Below are positions 30,502 to 40,987 of a stretch of DNA of 64,000 nucleotides, piece after piece. The position numbers were made by a program, and so were the translations under genes. The stretch comes from Enterococcus innesii (GTDB taxonomy: Bacteria; Bacillota; Bacilli; Lactobacillales; Enterococcaceae). The stretch spans positions 496,001 to 560,000 of the forward strand of contig JAHHEN010000001.1 of assembly GCA_018982785.1 (NCBI GenBank), written 5' to 3'. Each line of letters opens with the position of its first letter. Within the stretch, counting starts at the first letter, position 1. The notes under the pieces were generated by a model. The model was not told the origin of the DNA and did no database searches. It saw nothing but the letters and a program-made list of their open reading frames with translations.

Positions 30502-31205
30502 GCCAGTTCCTCCTCAATCAATGTGCGCAATTTGGCAATCGTTTTGCCATGAATTTGTGAAACTCGCGGAATCGAGACTTCTAAGATTTCAGCGATTTCT
30601 TTTAACGTCAGTTCTTCGGTATAGTACAAACTTAAAATCAATTGTTCCCGTTCCCCTAATTTTTTGATGCACGCCACCAAGGCGGTGCGTTTTTCTTCAG
30701 CGACCAAGGTCTCTTCGACATTTTCGGCTGGATCCCGAACCATATCTTTTAAGGTCATGCCTTCTTCTTGGTAAGCAAACAAGGTATCCTCCAAAGAGAC
30801 GCTGGCTAAGTAGTGCAGACTCTCATAAATATCCGCTAGTTGACTTTGGTTGATTCCCAACTGTTTGCAGATCTCGGTGTCGGTCGCTTCTCTTTTGAGG
30901 CTTTGCTCCAACTCTTGCCGTGCTTGATAAAACTGATTGACTGCCGCCATTTTGTATCGGGAGATTTTGGCGTGCTTGCGTACTTCATCAATAATTGCCC
31001 CTTTGATGCGAATCGCTGCATAGCTTTCAAAAGGAACTTTTTTTGAGGGATCGAATTTCCGCAAGGCATCCATCAACCCAATCACCCCAATATTGTAGAG
31101 ATCGCCTGATTCATAATCGGCGGTTTTGATAGACAGGCGCTGAACCACCCGTTCCACTAGCGGCAGATACTTGATGATCTCCGCTTCTCGATCGACTTCA
31201 TACAT
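30498..31205 (-). CDS. fliA: RNA polymerase sigma-28 factor FliA/SigD
   Basis: 235 residues with sigma regions 2, 3 and 4: SGDLYNIGVIGLMDALRKFD (region 2), KVPFESYAAIRIKGAIIDEVR (one residue less than the family logo) and LKEIAEILEVSIPRVSQIHGK (region 4 HTH). It directs late flagellar and chemotaxis transcription. Five matching promoters in this window share TTAA at -35. FlgM, its inhibitor, is encoded at 18.1 kb. It is expressed in the early operon behind flhA. Confidence 0.94.
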   Translation of the reverse strand: MYEVDREAEIIKYLPLVERVVQRLSIKTADYESGDLYNIGVIGLMDALRKFDPSKKVPFESYAAIRIKGAIIDEVRKHAKISRYKMAAVNQFYQARQELEQSLKREATDTEICKQLGINQSQLADIYESLHYLASVSLEDTLFAYQEEGMTLKDMVRDPAENVEETLVAEEKRTALVACIKKLGEREQLILSLYYTEELTLKEIAEILEVSIPRVSQIHGKTIAKLRTLIEEELA

Positions 31206-31235
31206 CGGCGATGCCCCTTCCTAAGAAAATTCTGC

Positions 31236-33311
31236 TTAAATGTCAATACTGCCCACCGTTTCGATCGCAATTTCATTGGGAATCTCATTCAGAGAAAGAA
31301 CGGCGATATCTGGGAAATTAAAAACGATCATTTTTTTGAATGCTAACCGGATCTTAGGCGATGCTAGAATCACGAAATTGATATTTTGAGCGATCGCCGC
31401 ATGTTGGATCCCACTGATGGCATCCAACAGCTTGGTCACGGTATCAGGTTTTAAGACCGGGTACGAGCCAGTTGCGGTTTTTTGGATACTTTGAGCGATG
31501 ATTTCTTCTAGTTTCGGCTGGATCACCGCCACTTGCAGCTCGTGGTTTTCATTGGCATACTTGGCAGCGATCGTCCGTTTCAATGCTTGGCGGACATATT
31601 CTGTCAAAACTTCTACGTCTTTCGTGACAACGCCGTAATCGGCTAAGGTTTCTAAGATCGTTGCTAAGTCATTGATGGGAATTTGTTCATCCAATAAATT
31701 TTGTAAAACTTTTTGGACCTCGCCGAGCCGCAAAATATCGGGGATCAATTCATCGATCACGACATTGTACTGCTCTTTGATGCCTTCCAATAATTTCTTG
31801 ACTTCTTGGCGACCTAACAGCTCTGGTGCATGGGCATAGATGATTTCTTTTAAGTGTGTTGCGATCACGGTCAACGGCTCGATAATCGTAAACCCTTGCA
31901 GATCCGCCATCTCCTTATCGGATTCATCAATCCACATAGCATCCAGATGAAAGGCTGGTTCTTTTGTTGCGATTCCTTGAAAAGGAAACGGCTCTTCATT
32001 CGGACTGATCACCATGACTTTATTCGGGTAAATATCGCCGCGGCCGACTTCGTTGCCGCGGATCTTGATCACGTAATCGTTGGCATCCAAATAGAGATTG
32101 TCGCGAATACGAACGGGACTGACTAAGATCCCTAATTCTCTAGCACTCTGTTTACGGATCGCCACGATGCGGTTCATCAAGCTGTTGTCGATCGAACGAT
32201 CCACGATAGGGATCAGACCATAACCGATTTCCACTGAGATTGGTTCCACTTGGAAGGAAGCCACGGAATCGTCTTCTTCCTGTGCTTCTTTTTTGCGTTC
32301 CAGTGCCAGTTTTTGTTCCCATTGTTTTTGTTCCACTCGCTGCTTTTCTTCTTTTTGCGTCACCAGAAAGCTGGCTGCGAAAAGGCCTAAGCCAATCAAC
32401 ACAAAAGGCACAAAAGGAAACCCGGGAACTAAGGCTAAAACGAAGAGAATCGCCCCCACGATCCGAAACAGTTGGGGATTACGCATCACATCTGCCGCAA
32501 TATCCAAACCAAAGGAACTATCGTTATCGGAACGAGTCACGATCACCCCAGAAGCAATCGAAATCAGTAAAGAGGGGATCGAGCTGACCAAGCCATCCCC
32601 GATCGCCAGTTTCCCGAATTGGGCGAAGGCTTCCATGACGGTCATTTGTCCGGCCATGGAGAAAATGATCGCCCCACCGACTAAATTGATGACAGTGATC
32701 AAGATCCCTGCGATCGCATCCCCTTTGACAAACTTGCTGGCACCATCCATCGAACCAAAGAAGTCAGCTTCTCGCTGCAGATCTTTTCGTCGTTTGCGGG
32801 CATCCGCTTCCGTAATCAAACCGGCATTTAGGTCGGAATCGATCGCCATTTGCTTGCCGGGCATCGCATCCAATGTGAAGCGAGCAGTCACTTCTGAGAC
32901 ACGCCCTGCACCATTGGTCACGACGACTAGCTGAACCACCATGATGATCACGAACAAAATGATCCCCACGATATAATTGCTGCCGGCAACGACATTGGCA
33001 AAGGCATCGATCACGTGTCCGCCATTTCCTTGGGTCAAGATCAAACGAGTGGAAGATAAGTTCAAACCTAAACGAAACATCGTTGTGATCAGCAGCAAGG
33101 TTGGAAACGTAGTGAATTCCAACACTGATTTTGTAAACAGGGTGATCAGTAAAATGTTGATCGCGATCGTCAAATTGATAATGATCAGAATATCTAATAG
33201 TGCACTCGGTAATGGAATAATAATTAGACCAATAATAGCTAGGACGATCACCGAGATTAAGATATCCGCCAGACCAATGCCTTTTTTCGGTTTTGAGGCA
33301 GCCTCATTCAT
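31236..33311 (-). CDS. flhA: Flagellar export gate protein FlhA
   Basis: 691 residues. Eight transmembrane helices occupy the first ~330 residues, with the FHIPEP-type signature in FTLDAMPGKQMAIDSDLNAG. A large cytoplasmic domain docks chaperone-substrate complexes. Length is normal. FlhA forms the nonameric ring of the type III export apparatus. Confidence 0.97.
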   Translation of the reverse strand: MNEAASKPKKGIGLADILISVIVLAIIGLIIIPLPSALLDILIIINLTIAINILLITLFTKSVLEFTTFPTLLLITTMFRLGLNLSSTRLILTQGNGGHVIDAFANVVAGSNYIVGIILFVIIMVVQLVVVTNGAGRVSEVTARFTLDAMPGKQMAIDSDLNAGLITEADARKRRKDLQREADFFGSMDGASKFVKGDAIAGILITVINLVGGAIIFSMAGQMTVMEAFAQFGKLAIGDGLVSSIPSLLISIASGVIVTRSDNDSSFGLDIAADVMRNPQLFRIVGAILFVLALVPGFPFVPFVLIGLGLFAASFLVTQKEEKQRVEQKQWEQKLALERKKEAQEEDDSVASFQVEPISVEIGYGLIPIVDRSIDNSLMNRIVAIRKQSARELGILVSPVRIRDNLYLDANDYVIKIRGNEVGRGDIYPNKVMVISPNEEPFPFQGIATKEPAFHLDAMWIDESDKEMADLQGFTIIEPLTVIATHLKEIIYAHAPELLGRQEVKKLLEGIKEQYNVVIDELIPDILRLGEVQKVLQNLLDEQIPINDLATILETLADYGVVTKDVEVLTEYVRQALKRTIAAKYANENHELQVAVIQPKLEEIIAQSIQKTATGSYPVLKPDTVTKLLDAISGIQHAAIAQNINFVILASPKIRLAFKKMIVFNFPDIAVLSLNEIPNEIAIETVGSIDI

Positions 33312-33330
33312 TTTTGTTCCTCCTGTTTCC

Positions 33331-34397
33331 TTAAATCTTGCCGCGTTGGCTTTCTTCTAACTGATAGACCAAAGCGATGATTTCGGCAATGGCTTCATAC
33401 ATTTCAACAGGGATCAGATCCCCGGGTTCTACTTGGCGATAAAGGGCTCGTGCCACTTCACGATTTTCGATCTGTGGAATATTTTCTTTCAGTGCTTCTG
33501 CTTTCATCCGCTGCGCCAGCTGATCTGCCCCTTTGGCCAAGACCCGCGGCACCCCTTCACTGCTGGCATCGTAACGAATCGCAATGGCGAAATGGGTCGG
33601 ATTGGTGATCAAAACCGTCGCTTCTTTGACGTTGGCGATGGCATTTTGGGTCATCGCACGGTACTTCGCTTTGCGCTGTGCTTTGACTTGCGGATCACCT
33701 TCCATTTGCTTGAACTCTTCTTTGACTTCCTGCTTGCTCATCATCAAGTTCTTGCGATGGCTATAGCGTTGGTAGCCGTAGTCGACTACTGCCAATATGA
33801 TCAAGAAAATCGAGATCTGTAAAAACAATTCTTTGGCCCGCAGCAGCATGAACAGGATCATTTTTTCCAACCCCACTTCACTCAAACCCAGTAAAACAGG
33901 GACGGCGGCTAAAAATTGTTGATAGCACAAGTAGACGATCACGCCGAATTTCGCCAATGTTTTGCCTAAATTCATCAACGAGCGCAAACTGAATTGCTGC
34001 TTGATCCCGCTGATAGGGTTCAGCTTTTTAAAATCTGGTTTGACGGCCTTGCCAGAAAACAACAGACCGACTTGGCATAATTCGTGATAAGCCCGACTCC
34101 GAGCGCGACCAAAAAGACGGGCGCACACAACAAAAGCAGCAGCAAGATACTCTGCACCCCTAGTTTCGGCAGATCTGCCAAACTGGTTTGATAATCTGCC
34201 AGCTGCGCCAAACTTCGGGAAAAATAAGGCAAAAAAGAAGCGGCGAAAAACTGCCATAAAGACAGGATCAAAAACGAGAAGACCAATAGCGAAACAGCTG
34301 CTGCTAATTCCTGGGTCTTAGGGACCTCCCCGCGTTTGCGGGCATCCCGCAGCCGCTTGGCACTGGGTAGTTCGGTTTTGCCATCTTTTTCTGCCAT
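33331..34397 (-). CDS. flhB: Flagellar export switch protein FlhB (frameshifted in this sequence)
   Basis: About 355 residues. The N-terminus EKDGKTELPSAKRLRDARKRG, four membrane helices and the autocleavage site NPTH (ITNPTHFAIAIRYD) are all present. FlhB cleaves itself at N-PTH to switch export from rod/hook to filament subunits. The frame breaks at 34074-34075: one C is missing on the coding strand to give NYAQVGLLFSGKAVKP. Confidence 0.93.
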
Positions 34398-34427
34398 CTT
34401 CTCACCTCCTACTGGCTACCTGTTACT

Positions 34428-35177
34428 TTATTGAAAGGACTCGATAAACTCCTGCAAGTAGCGGACTGTATCTGGCAAGTGTTTGCCTAAGTACGAAAGG
34501 ACATTGGGTAATAGCAAGAGAAACACCACAAAACTGATGGCAGTTTTCATCGAGAGACTCATCATCAAAATATTGATCTGGGGAATCGACCGAGAAATCA
34601 CACCTAGCACCAGGTCCACCAACAGCAGCGCAATGATCATTGGTGCCGCAAGATTGACAGCCATCACCATCATTTGGCTGAAAAGTTTGACGATGCCTTC
34701 AACCGTCGTTCCTTGGATCACCACAGAGCCTAAGGGCACGATCCGAAAAGACAACAGCAATGCTGTGATCAGTCGATGATGCAGATCAAGTCCAAAAAAC
34801 ACAGCGATCGTCAGCCAATAGTACGTTTTGCCATACTGGGAAGAGGCGATTTGCAACGTCGGATCATAGGCTTGCGCCATCGAAAAGCCTACTTGAAAGT
34901 CGATCAGTTGACCCGCAATTTCCACACCAGTAAAGACCAGCTGACTCAAATAGCCCATCGCCATCCCAAACAGTACTTCCTTGATGACGAAAACCGTCAG
35001 CATAAAGAGGGAAAGCTCGGGAATCGCAGGTGCCGTCGGCAGACATAGGACCGTCAACGCCATGCCGATCACGATTTTTGCCAGTGACGGAAAATTTTGC
35101 TGTGAGATGATCGGACAAAGGACAACAAACGCCAATATTCGACAAAAAATCAACACCGTCGCTTGAATCGGCGCCAT
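34428..35177 (-). CDS. fliR: Flagellar export apparatus protein FliR
   Basis: 249 residues, highly hydrophobic, with the FliR core GVEIAGQLIDFQVGFSMAQAYD (in family terms around residue 85). FliR joins FliP and FliQ in the export gate core. Thirteen bases separate it from fliQ. Confidence 0.95.
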   Translation of the reverse strand: MAPIQATVLIFCRILAFVVLCPIISQQNFPSLAKIVIGMALTVLCLPTAPAIPELSLFMLTVFVIKEVLFGMAMGYLSQLVFTGVEIAGQLIDFQVGFSMAQAYDPTLQIASSQYGKTYYWLTIAVFFGLDLHHRLITALLLSFRIVPLGSVVIQGTTVEGIVKLFSQMMVMAVNLAAPMIIALLLVDLVLGVISRSIPQINILMMSLSMKTAISFVVFLLLLPNVLSYLGKHLPDTVRYLQEFIESFQ

Positions 35178-35189
35178 CAGGTTTCCTCC

Positions 35190-35453
35190 TTACATTGCCG
35201 CAATCATCTTGAAGATCATTTTGGTAAAATTCAACAAGAGATTCAGCATAAAATTCCCCGCCAAGATCAAGGTCAAAAAAATCGCTAATAGTTTCGGCAC
35301 AAAGCTCAACGTTTGTTCTTGGATTTGGGTAGTGGCTTGAAAAATACTGATCACCAATCCAACGAGCATGCCGACCAATAAGGCAGGGCCAGATATCGCT
35401 AAAATTCGAAGAAAGGCTTCCCTTAGCACATCAAGTACCATTTCTACTGTCAT
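35190..35453 (-). CDS. fliQ: Flagellar export apparatus protein FliQ
   Basis: 87 residues, two membrane helices, with the conserved GLVISIFQATTQIQEQTL. It forms the gate core with FliP and FliR. Confidence 0.95.
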   Translation of the reverse strand: MTVEMVLDVLREAFLRILAISGPALLVGMLVGLVISIFQATTQIQEQTLSFVPKLLAIFLTLILAGNFMLNLLLNFTKMIFKMIAAM

Positions 35454-35478
35454 TTCCTCTTGGCTCCTTTCTTAGCGA

Positions 35479-36243
35479 CTATTGAAAGCTCTTGATCAGC
35501 GACTCCACGATCAGATACCAGCCATCCACTAAAACAAATAGTAAGATCTTGAAGGGCAGTGAGATCATGATCGGCGACAGCATCATCATTCCCATCGACA
35601 TCAAGATACTGGAGACGACCAGATCAATGATCAAAAAGGGGATAAAAATCAAAAAGCCAATACTGAAAGCCGTTCGTAACTCACTGATAATAAACGCCGG
35701 TACCATAACGGTCAGAGGAACATCGTCAGAAGAATGATACTTTTCGGTCTCCCCATCAGCTTCCGCAAACAAGGCAATGTCTTTTTCCCGTGTCTGTACC
35801 ATCATAAAGGCCTTGATCCGTTTTTCTGAGCGGTCAAAGGCTTCGGCTTGGCTGATCTCTTGTCGATCAAACGGTTCGATCGCTTGCTGGTAGACGTCGG
35901 TATACACAGGTTTCATAATAAAAAATGTCAAGAATAAGGCCAACCCGATCAACACTTGATTGGGCGGGTTTTGCTGTGTACCTAACGAACTGCGCACAAA
36001 GGACAAGACCATGATGATACGAGTAAAAGAAGTCATCATGATCAGCAAGACTGGTAAAAGGGAAAGCAGCGTCAGCAACAAGAAGGTATTGATCGTATCA
36101 CTTGAGCCATTCCCATTCGACAATAAATTGTTGATGGTGGAACTGACGTCTTCCGTGTCTAAGGCAAACGCCGTCTGCGGAAGCATCAGACTGCTGAAAA
36201 GGACCGCAGCCATGATCTTGATATCTCTGCCTTTGATCTTCAT
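35479..36243 (-). CDS. fliP: Flagellar export apparatus protein FliP
   Basis: 254 residues. A signal-like N-terminal helix ends PQTAFA. The core motifs LMMTSFTRIIMVLSFVRSSLG (with one residue trimmed in quoting) and VPAFIISELRTAFSIGF follow. ATG 36243 overlaps the fliO stop (ATGA); the longer reading into fliO is not used. Confidence 0.95.
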   Translation of the reverse strand: MKIKGRDIKIMAAVLFSSLMLPQTAFALDTEDVSSTINNLLSNGNGSSDTINTFLLLTLLSLLPVLLIMMTSFTRIIMVLSFVRSSLGTQQNPPNQVLIGLALFLTFFIMKPVYTDVYQQAIEPFDRQEISQAEAFDRSEKRIKAFMMVQTREKDIALFAEADGETEKYHSSDDVPLTVMVPAFIISELRTAFSIGFLIFIPFLIIDLVVSSILMSMGMMMLSPIMISLPFKILLFVLVDGWYLIVESLIKSFQ

Positions 36244-36605
36244 TTTTGCTTGCCTCGTTTTCCAGCAATTTCCGCCTTGGCTTTGTTGAGCCATTCAGAA
36301 AAGTCTTTGCCAGCTTGCACTTGGGTGCTTTCTAGGCTTTGCTGTAAAAAAGCGGCCGTTTCTTCTGGCGTCAACTCTTTGATGATTTGGTTTTGCTGTT
36401 CAGAAAAGCTCATGACATAACATTTGTCCATGATTTGGACGATCCCGATCGAAGACGACTTGCTGACGGCGATTTTTTGCAAAATACGCAGCTGGTGATT
36501 GTGCTGGTTCGTGTAACGATTCAAATATTTCAAACTGATGTTGATCAAATAAAGAATAAGCAGCAAAAACCCAATCATTTTGACCAGCGATAAAAATGTT
36601 TCCAT
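36240..36605 (-). CDS. fliO: Flagellar biosynthesis protein FliO
   Basis: 121 residues, one N-terminal membrane helix (MIGFLLLILYLINISLKYL) and a small soluble domain (LRILQKIAVSKSSSIGIVQI). FliO helps assemble FliP. ATG 36605 with AGAGG seven bases upstream is chosen over ATG 36611. Confidence 0.88.
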   Translation of the reverse strand: METFLSLVKMIGFLLLILYLINISLKYLNRYTNQHNHQLRILQKIAVSKSSSIGIVQIMDKCYVMSFSEQQNQIIKELTPEETAAFLQQSLESTQVQAGKDFSEWLNKAKAEIAGKRGKQK

Positions 36606-36619
36606 CAACATGCCTCTTT

Positions 36620-37122
36620 CTATTGGATCACTAAATCCGTCACATAAACATCCTTGGCGATTTCTGATCCGTATTCCTGATTAATTGTTTCTTTCAATGC
36701 TTTTTTTAAATTCGGTACACTTTCGGCGGAGCTCAAAATACCGCTGGCCTTTTGTTGGCGCAATAAATTTACGACGCTGTCACGAATGACCGCCACATTT
36801 TTCGTGGCTTCCGCGCTTTTTTCCTCATCCGCCACTAAAATCGATAAATTGACCTTCATGTATTGCTGCTCTTGGTTGTCTTCTTTGGCCAGATTGACTA
36901 AAAATTCATCCAATGCCACGATCGCTTCGTCTGAGGAGATTTTGCTGCTGTCTTTTGCTGTTTCAGCAGCTGCTGTTTTTTCCCCGTCAAAAAGTGATTC
37001 GTCACTAAGGTCCCGCCGATACTGCCGCCGACTACCACGATCAAGAGGATCGGCAGTAAAACAACCATGCTCAAGCCTTTTTTCTCTTTTTCTGCTTTTG
37101 GTACTTTTTCTTCTTTTGCCAT
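36620..37122 (-). CDS. fliL: Flagellar basal-body-associated protein FliL (frameshifted in this sequence)
   Basis: About 168 residues. A Lys-rich start, one membrane helix (MVVLLPILLIVVVGGSIGG) and the C-terminal FliL domain ending SEIAKDVYVTDLVIQ. FliL surrounds the stator. The frame breaks at 36989-36993: five T on the coding strand should be six, giving NHFFDGEKTAAAETAKDSS. I use ATG 37122, with GGGTGGG upstream. Confidence 0.88.
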
Positions 37123-37133
37123 CTTTCCCACCC

Positions 37134-37337
37134 TTACGTTTTCACTTGGTTCGAATGGATCACCGTATGATACTCGATCACCCGCTGCGCAACTTCTTGC
37201 GCAGCTTCCGTCACCACTAATGTTTTGCCGTCTGTCAGTGTGATCAATGTATCCGGCATTTCTTCGATCCGATAAATCAATGTTGGATTTAAATAGAATG
37301 GCTTGCCATTCAATGCTGTCACTAGAATCATGGTCAA
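37134..37337 (-). CDS. flbD: FlbD family flagellar protein
   Basis: 67 residues, MILVTALNGKPFYLNPTLI and PDTLITLTDGKTLVV, typical of the small FlbD/SwrD family that raises stator torque in Bacillus. It lies between flgE and fliL, its usual position. Confidence 0.9.
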   Translation of the reverse strand: MTMILVTALNGKPFYLNPTLIYRIEEMPDTLITLTDGKTLVVTEAAQEVAQRVIEYHTVIHSNQVKT

Positions 37338-37366
37338 ACTCCTCTCAATGGTGAAGCGTCACGTTC

Positions 37367-38263
37367 TTAACGTTTTAGATTCAATAATTCTTGCAGCATT
37401 TCATCAGAAGTCGTAATACTTCTTGAATTTGCTTGATAGGCACGGCTCGCAATGATCATTTCGGTAAATTCTGTCGAAAGATCGACATTCGACATTTCCA
37501 AGGCACCTGCTTGCAGCGTTCCCGCTCCATTATTGCCAGGGCCTGCAACGATCGCATTTCCTGAGTTGCTGGTTTGGATATAGTTGTTGCCGCCGACTTT
37601 TTCTATACCTTCTGGGTTATTGAAGGTTGCAACACCGACTTTTCCCATCACAAAGGTTTGATTGCCGTATTTTGCCAACACTAAGCCATTGGCATCGATC
37701 GCCATGGAGTTATAGGTCAAGGTTTCCCCATTGACGGTCAGTGTGCTTGGGATCGACAAGGGAGATACGGCACCTTGTCCGCTCAATGCCGTGTTTTCAT
37801 CAAAGTTGTCATCATAGACAACTGGTTGACCGCCATTGACTGAACGACCTAAGACTTGCATCCCATCACTATTGGTCAAGGTTCCGTTGCTGTCGCGCAC
37901 GAATGCGCCATCTCGTGTGTAATAGGTTTCGCCATTTGCTCCTGGTCCTTGTACCATAAAGTAGCCCTGTCCGCTGATATAAAAATCCATGCTGCGACCT
38001 GTCGATTGCGGGGCACCGACTGTATTGATAGTATCGATGGAGCCCGTCTGAACCCCTAAACCGATCTGCGTTGCGTTGATCCCGCCTAAGCCATTGCCTG
38101 GCGCAGTTGCGTTAGACATCGTTTGGCTCATCATGTCTTGGAAAAGGACTCGACTTGATTTGAATCCAACCGTATTGACGTTGGCGATATTATTGGAAAC
38201 CACGTCCATTTTCGTTTGAAGATTTTTCATTCCACTGACACCTGAATATAATGATCGTAACAT
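37367..38263 (-). CDS. flgE: Flagellar hook protein FlgE
   Basis: 298 residues, starting MLRSLYSGVSGMKNLQTKMD with VVSNNIANVNTVGFKSSRV, and ending FTEMIIASRAYQANSRSITT. FlgE polymerises into the hook. It is short compared with enteric FlgE, implying a small outer domain. The start ATG 38263 follows AAGGAGGAA; the open frame further upstream is not used. Confidence 0.93.
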   Translation of the reverse strand: MLRSLYSGVSGMKNLQTKMDVVSNNIANVNTVGFKSSRVLFQDMMSQTMSNATAPGNGLGGINATQIGLGVQTGSIDTINTVGAPQSTGRSMDFYISGQGYFMVQGPGANGETYYTRDGAFVRDSNGTLTNSDGMQVLGRSVNGGQPVVYDDNFDENTALSGQGAVSPLSIPSTLTVNGETLTYNSMAIDANGLVLAKYGNQTFVMGKVGVATFNNPEGIEKVGGNNYIQTSNSGNAIVAGPGNNGAGTLQAGALEMSNVDLSTEFTEMIIASRAYQANSRSITTSDEMLQELLNLKR

Positions 38264-38341
38264 GCTTGTTTTCCTCCTTATGGTTGGCGTATTTTCCTCT
38301 GTCATTCAGAAAATACTTGCAGCCCCTTTTCAGTCCAGCTG

Positions 38342-38704
38342 CTATTTGATAAATGTGGCGCTGTCAATATTGGTGACGGTGTGAAGCTCATTCATCCCCA
38401 TCGCCGTAATGATGGTTCGTGAATGGACATCGGCGATCAAGCCCATATCTTTGTACACGAGCAGTGATTCTTTGCTGCCTTTTTCCGCGAGCTCACTAAG
38501 CGCCGTTGAAAGGGATTGATAATCATCGTCTTGTAAGGTCAATTCTCTTGCGGTCAAACGCTTTTGCGCATGATGGGAGACTTTGATGTCGCTTTGTTTT
38601 TGTTCAAGCATTGCAGAAAAGGCTTGTTTGTCCACGCCTTTGCGGGGATGTTGATAAGGCTCCCCGGCAACTTTTTGCAGCCCCTGTTGAATCGTCAAAC
38701 TCAT
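38342..38704 (-). CDS. Flagellar operon protein, hook-assembly associated
   Basis: 120 residues. The segment VSHHAQKRLTARELTLQDDD and C-terminal LVYKDMGLIADVHSRTIITAM match the conserved small protein found between flgD and flgE in Firmicutes (TIGR02530 type). Function is unresolved in the family. It overlaps the flgD stop by four bases. Confidence 0.85.
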   Translation of the reverse strand: MSLTIQQGLQKVAGEPYQHPRKGVDKQAFSAMLEQKQSDIKVSHHAQKRLTARELTLQDDDYQSLSTALSELAEKGSKESLLVYKDMGLIADVHSRTIITAMGMNELHTVTNIDSATFIK

Positions 38705-39132
38705 TTTGCTTCGCCACCAATCTCTTGGATCGCACTCATACTGTATTCTTTGCCATTTACGACGATCGTGGCGTAGCCATTGGCAAAGCGGACTTTTTCG
38801 ATGGTTCCTGACAATGTTTCTGTGCCGTCCATCAGAGTGACTTGTTTATTGATCAAGCTAAAGGCTTGCTGCTGTTGCTGTAAAATCACCGAGGTCGTCA
38901 ACGTTTCGCTCAATTCATTCAAGCTCTCTAAGGTCGTAAATTGAACCAGTTGCGAGATATAGTCGGTGCTACCACCACCAGAAGAATCGCTGCCTCCCAT
39001 CGATGGGTTGCTCATAGATGCGGCTAAGATCTTCAAAAAATCATCCATGGAGATATCTGAAGATTTTTTTGTTTGCGTTAATGCCGATGTATTGGCAATA
39101 CCGGCCGCAGCTGCTGTAATTTCATCTGCCAT
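38701..39132 (-). CDS. flgD: Hook capping protein FlgD
   Basis: 143 residues. SDISMDDFLKILAASMSNP and QLVQFTTLESLNELSETL are the FlgD N-terminal signature; the C-terminal part is short. FlgD scaffolds hook growth. A run of Ser/Gly (GGSDSSGGGS) interrupts the usual NQDP motif region. Confidence 0.92.
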   Translation of the reverse strand: MADEITAAAAGIANTSALTQTKKSSDISMDDFLKILAASMSNPSMGGSDSSGGGSTDYISQLVQFTTLESLNELSETLTTSVILQQQQQAFSLINKQVTLMDGTETLSGTIEKVRFANGYATIVVNGKEYSMSAIQEIGGEAK

Positions 39133-39144
39133 AGGTCTCCTCCT

Positions 39145-40481
39145 TTACACTAAAATACTGATCGCATGATCGATCGGTGCTAATTGCTGCTCTTCTTCAG
39201 CCGTATTGCTTTGATGAAACGGCTTTTTACTTTGTCCTTTTTGGGCCTGTAAAAAACGTTGTTGGCTTAACTGACTGTCACTTGCCATCATACTGCTGGC
39301 AAAGGATTGATTTGCCAGCGAACTAGCCTGCTGGACAGAAGCTAACGTAGGTTCTTTGATCGCTAGGATCGGCTGCTCTTGCTTTTGCAAAACTTGCTCT
39401 AGCTCATGCTTGATGGACAGCAATAATTCTTTGGCTTGTGGCTGCTGAACGGTCAGTTCTAAGCGGCTGCCTTGGGCATTCGTTTCTAGGGAAAGCTGGA
39501 TCGTGCCTAATTTTTCGGGAACGAATTGCAGCGTGATTTTTTCTCGCTTGCCGTGCTGCTCGTTTGGACGAGTTGGGCAGTCGCTTTTGCTAAGGGTAGG
39601 ACCGCTTGTTCCATATTCGCTTTTGTTGGCGTTGGTCCTTGCTTGGTCAAAAGGGGAGAAACATCAAGCAGCTGCAGTGCTGGTGCCGCCATTTCATTGT
39701 CAGTTACTGCTGAAGAAGCAATGGCTTGTGCAGAAACAGCTTCCGCTTTTTTGGCGACTGTTTCATTCGTGCGTTGCAAGGTGCTAGTCGTATCCGTCGC
39801 TTGGTTGGTCACTGGCGACACTTGATTTAATGGTCCCGTTTGGCCCAATTGCGCGGTCCCTTCGGTGGACTGTTTCCGCTGTGCTTCTGTCGTCTGCGCA
39901 ATCGCGGCTTTTGTTACTAAATCGATTTCCTTGAAAGTCGCGATCCCTTTTGCCGTGGACTGCTCTTCGCTTACTAAGTCTTCTGGCAAAGGCGTTTCAA
40001 GCGTTGGTGCTGCGGCTTCACTTCTGTCATTTGTCATTAAATCCAGACCTTCAAGCGTAGACTCGGAGGGGTCGATGACTGTGGTGGCTACGTCTATTGG
40101 TGCTAAAGTTGCTGTGGCGCTCGTTTGGTTCTGCTCCGTCGTTGCCATTGATGCCTGTGGCGCTTCTTGAACCAAGCCTGCAAAAGGTGCCTGGCTGATC
40201 TGGCTCATTCCTGGCGCTTGTGTCGTTGCAGGTTGTTCGACTGCTGGAGTGATTTCTGGCTCCTGCGGCAGATGTTCCATACTGCTGGCAACCCCCATTT
40301 CTGGTGCGGCGGCGGTTTGCTCCGTCATCCCTGATGGTTCGATAGGGGCTGGCAGGTTGCTGTCTGCTTGAGCTGTCAGCTGTTGCATCAGCAAACTGAA
40401 GACTTCTGGTGACGCATCCGTCTTTTTTGATTTGCTACCGACAGGTACAGCGGTTACGGCACTTGTTGTGATCTCTTTCAT
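39145..40481 (-). CDS. fliK: Hook-length control protein FliK (frameshifted in this sequence)
   Basis: About 445 residues. The long N-terminal part is rich in Ala, Thr, Gln and Pro and unstructured, as expected for the molecular ruler. The C-terminal domain contains the FliK core ITLQFVPEKLGTIQLSLE, which becomes readable only after correcting 39537-39542 from six A to seven A on the coding strand. FliK measures the hook and triggers FlhB switching. The rest of the domain (QAKELLLSIKHELEQVLQ) is open in the second frame. Confidence 0.88.
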
Positions 40482-40545
40482 TGTTCACCTCCTCTCAGCT
40501 GATGCTTTGAAACCAAGGTCGTCTCATCACTAAAACATTAGTTCT

Positions 40546-40965
40546 TTAAGAAAATAAGGCGCGATTGCCGAACTCATCCAATTGTTTTTGCTCTTCCAAT
40601 TGCTGTTCATAGGTGTATTCAGCAAATTGTTTTTCTCGCAGTTTTTCCACGATCTTGCGTTCCTGCTGCGCTTCTACCACCACCGATAAAGACTCTGCCA
40701 ATTCTTGCTTCACGTGAAACATTTTGTTCTGAACCTCATCGATGGTGGCATTCAAAGCAAGCAAATAACGTTGTTGCACTTGCATCCGCCCAATGGTCAT
40801 CTCATTGACATCAAAAAGCTGGGCTTTTTCCTGTGTCAGCGTATTCAGGTGCTGTTCTTGCTGAATCAACAATTGTTGTTTTTGGGCGTAAGCGCGTTTG
40901 GCTTCTTGCTCAATGGTTTTTCGGTGATCCAATACTTTTTCTAAGGAAAAGTGAAATGCTTGCAT
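40546..40965 (-). CDS. fliJ: Flagellar export protein FliJ
   Basis: 139 residues, entirely coiled-coil in appearance, starting MQAFHFSLEKVLDHRKTIEQ. FliJ is the stalk of the export ATPase. It follows fliI by 22 bases. Confidence 0.9.
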   Translation of the reverse strand: MQAFHFSLEKVLDHRKTIEQEAKRAYAQKQQLLIQQEQHLNTLTQEKAQLFDVNEMTIGRMQVQQRYLLALNATIDEVQNKMFHVKQELAESLSVVVEAQQERKIVEKLREKQFAEYTYEQQLEEQKQLDEFGNRALFS

Positions 40966-40987
40966 AGCTGCTCCTTTATGATCTGTT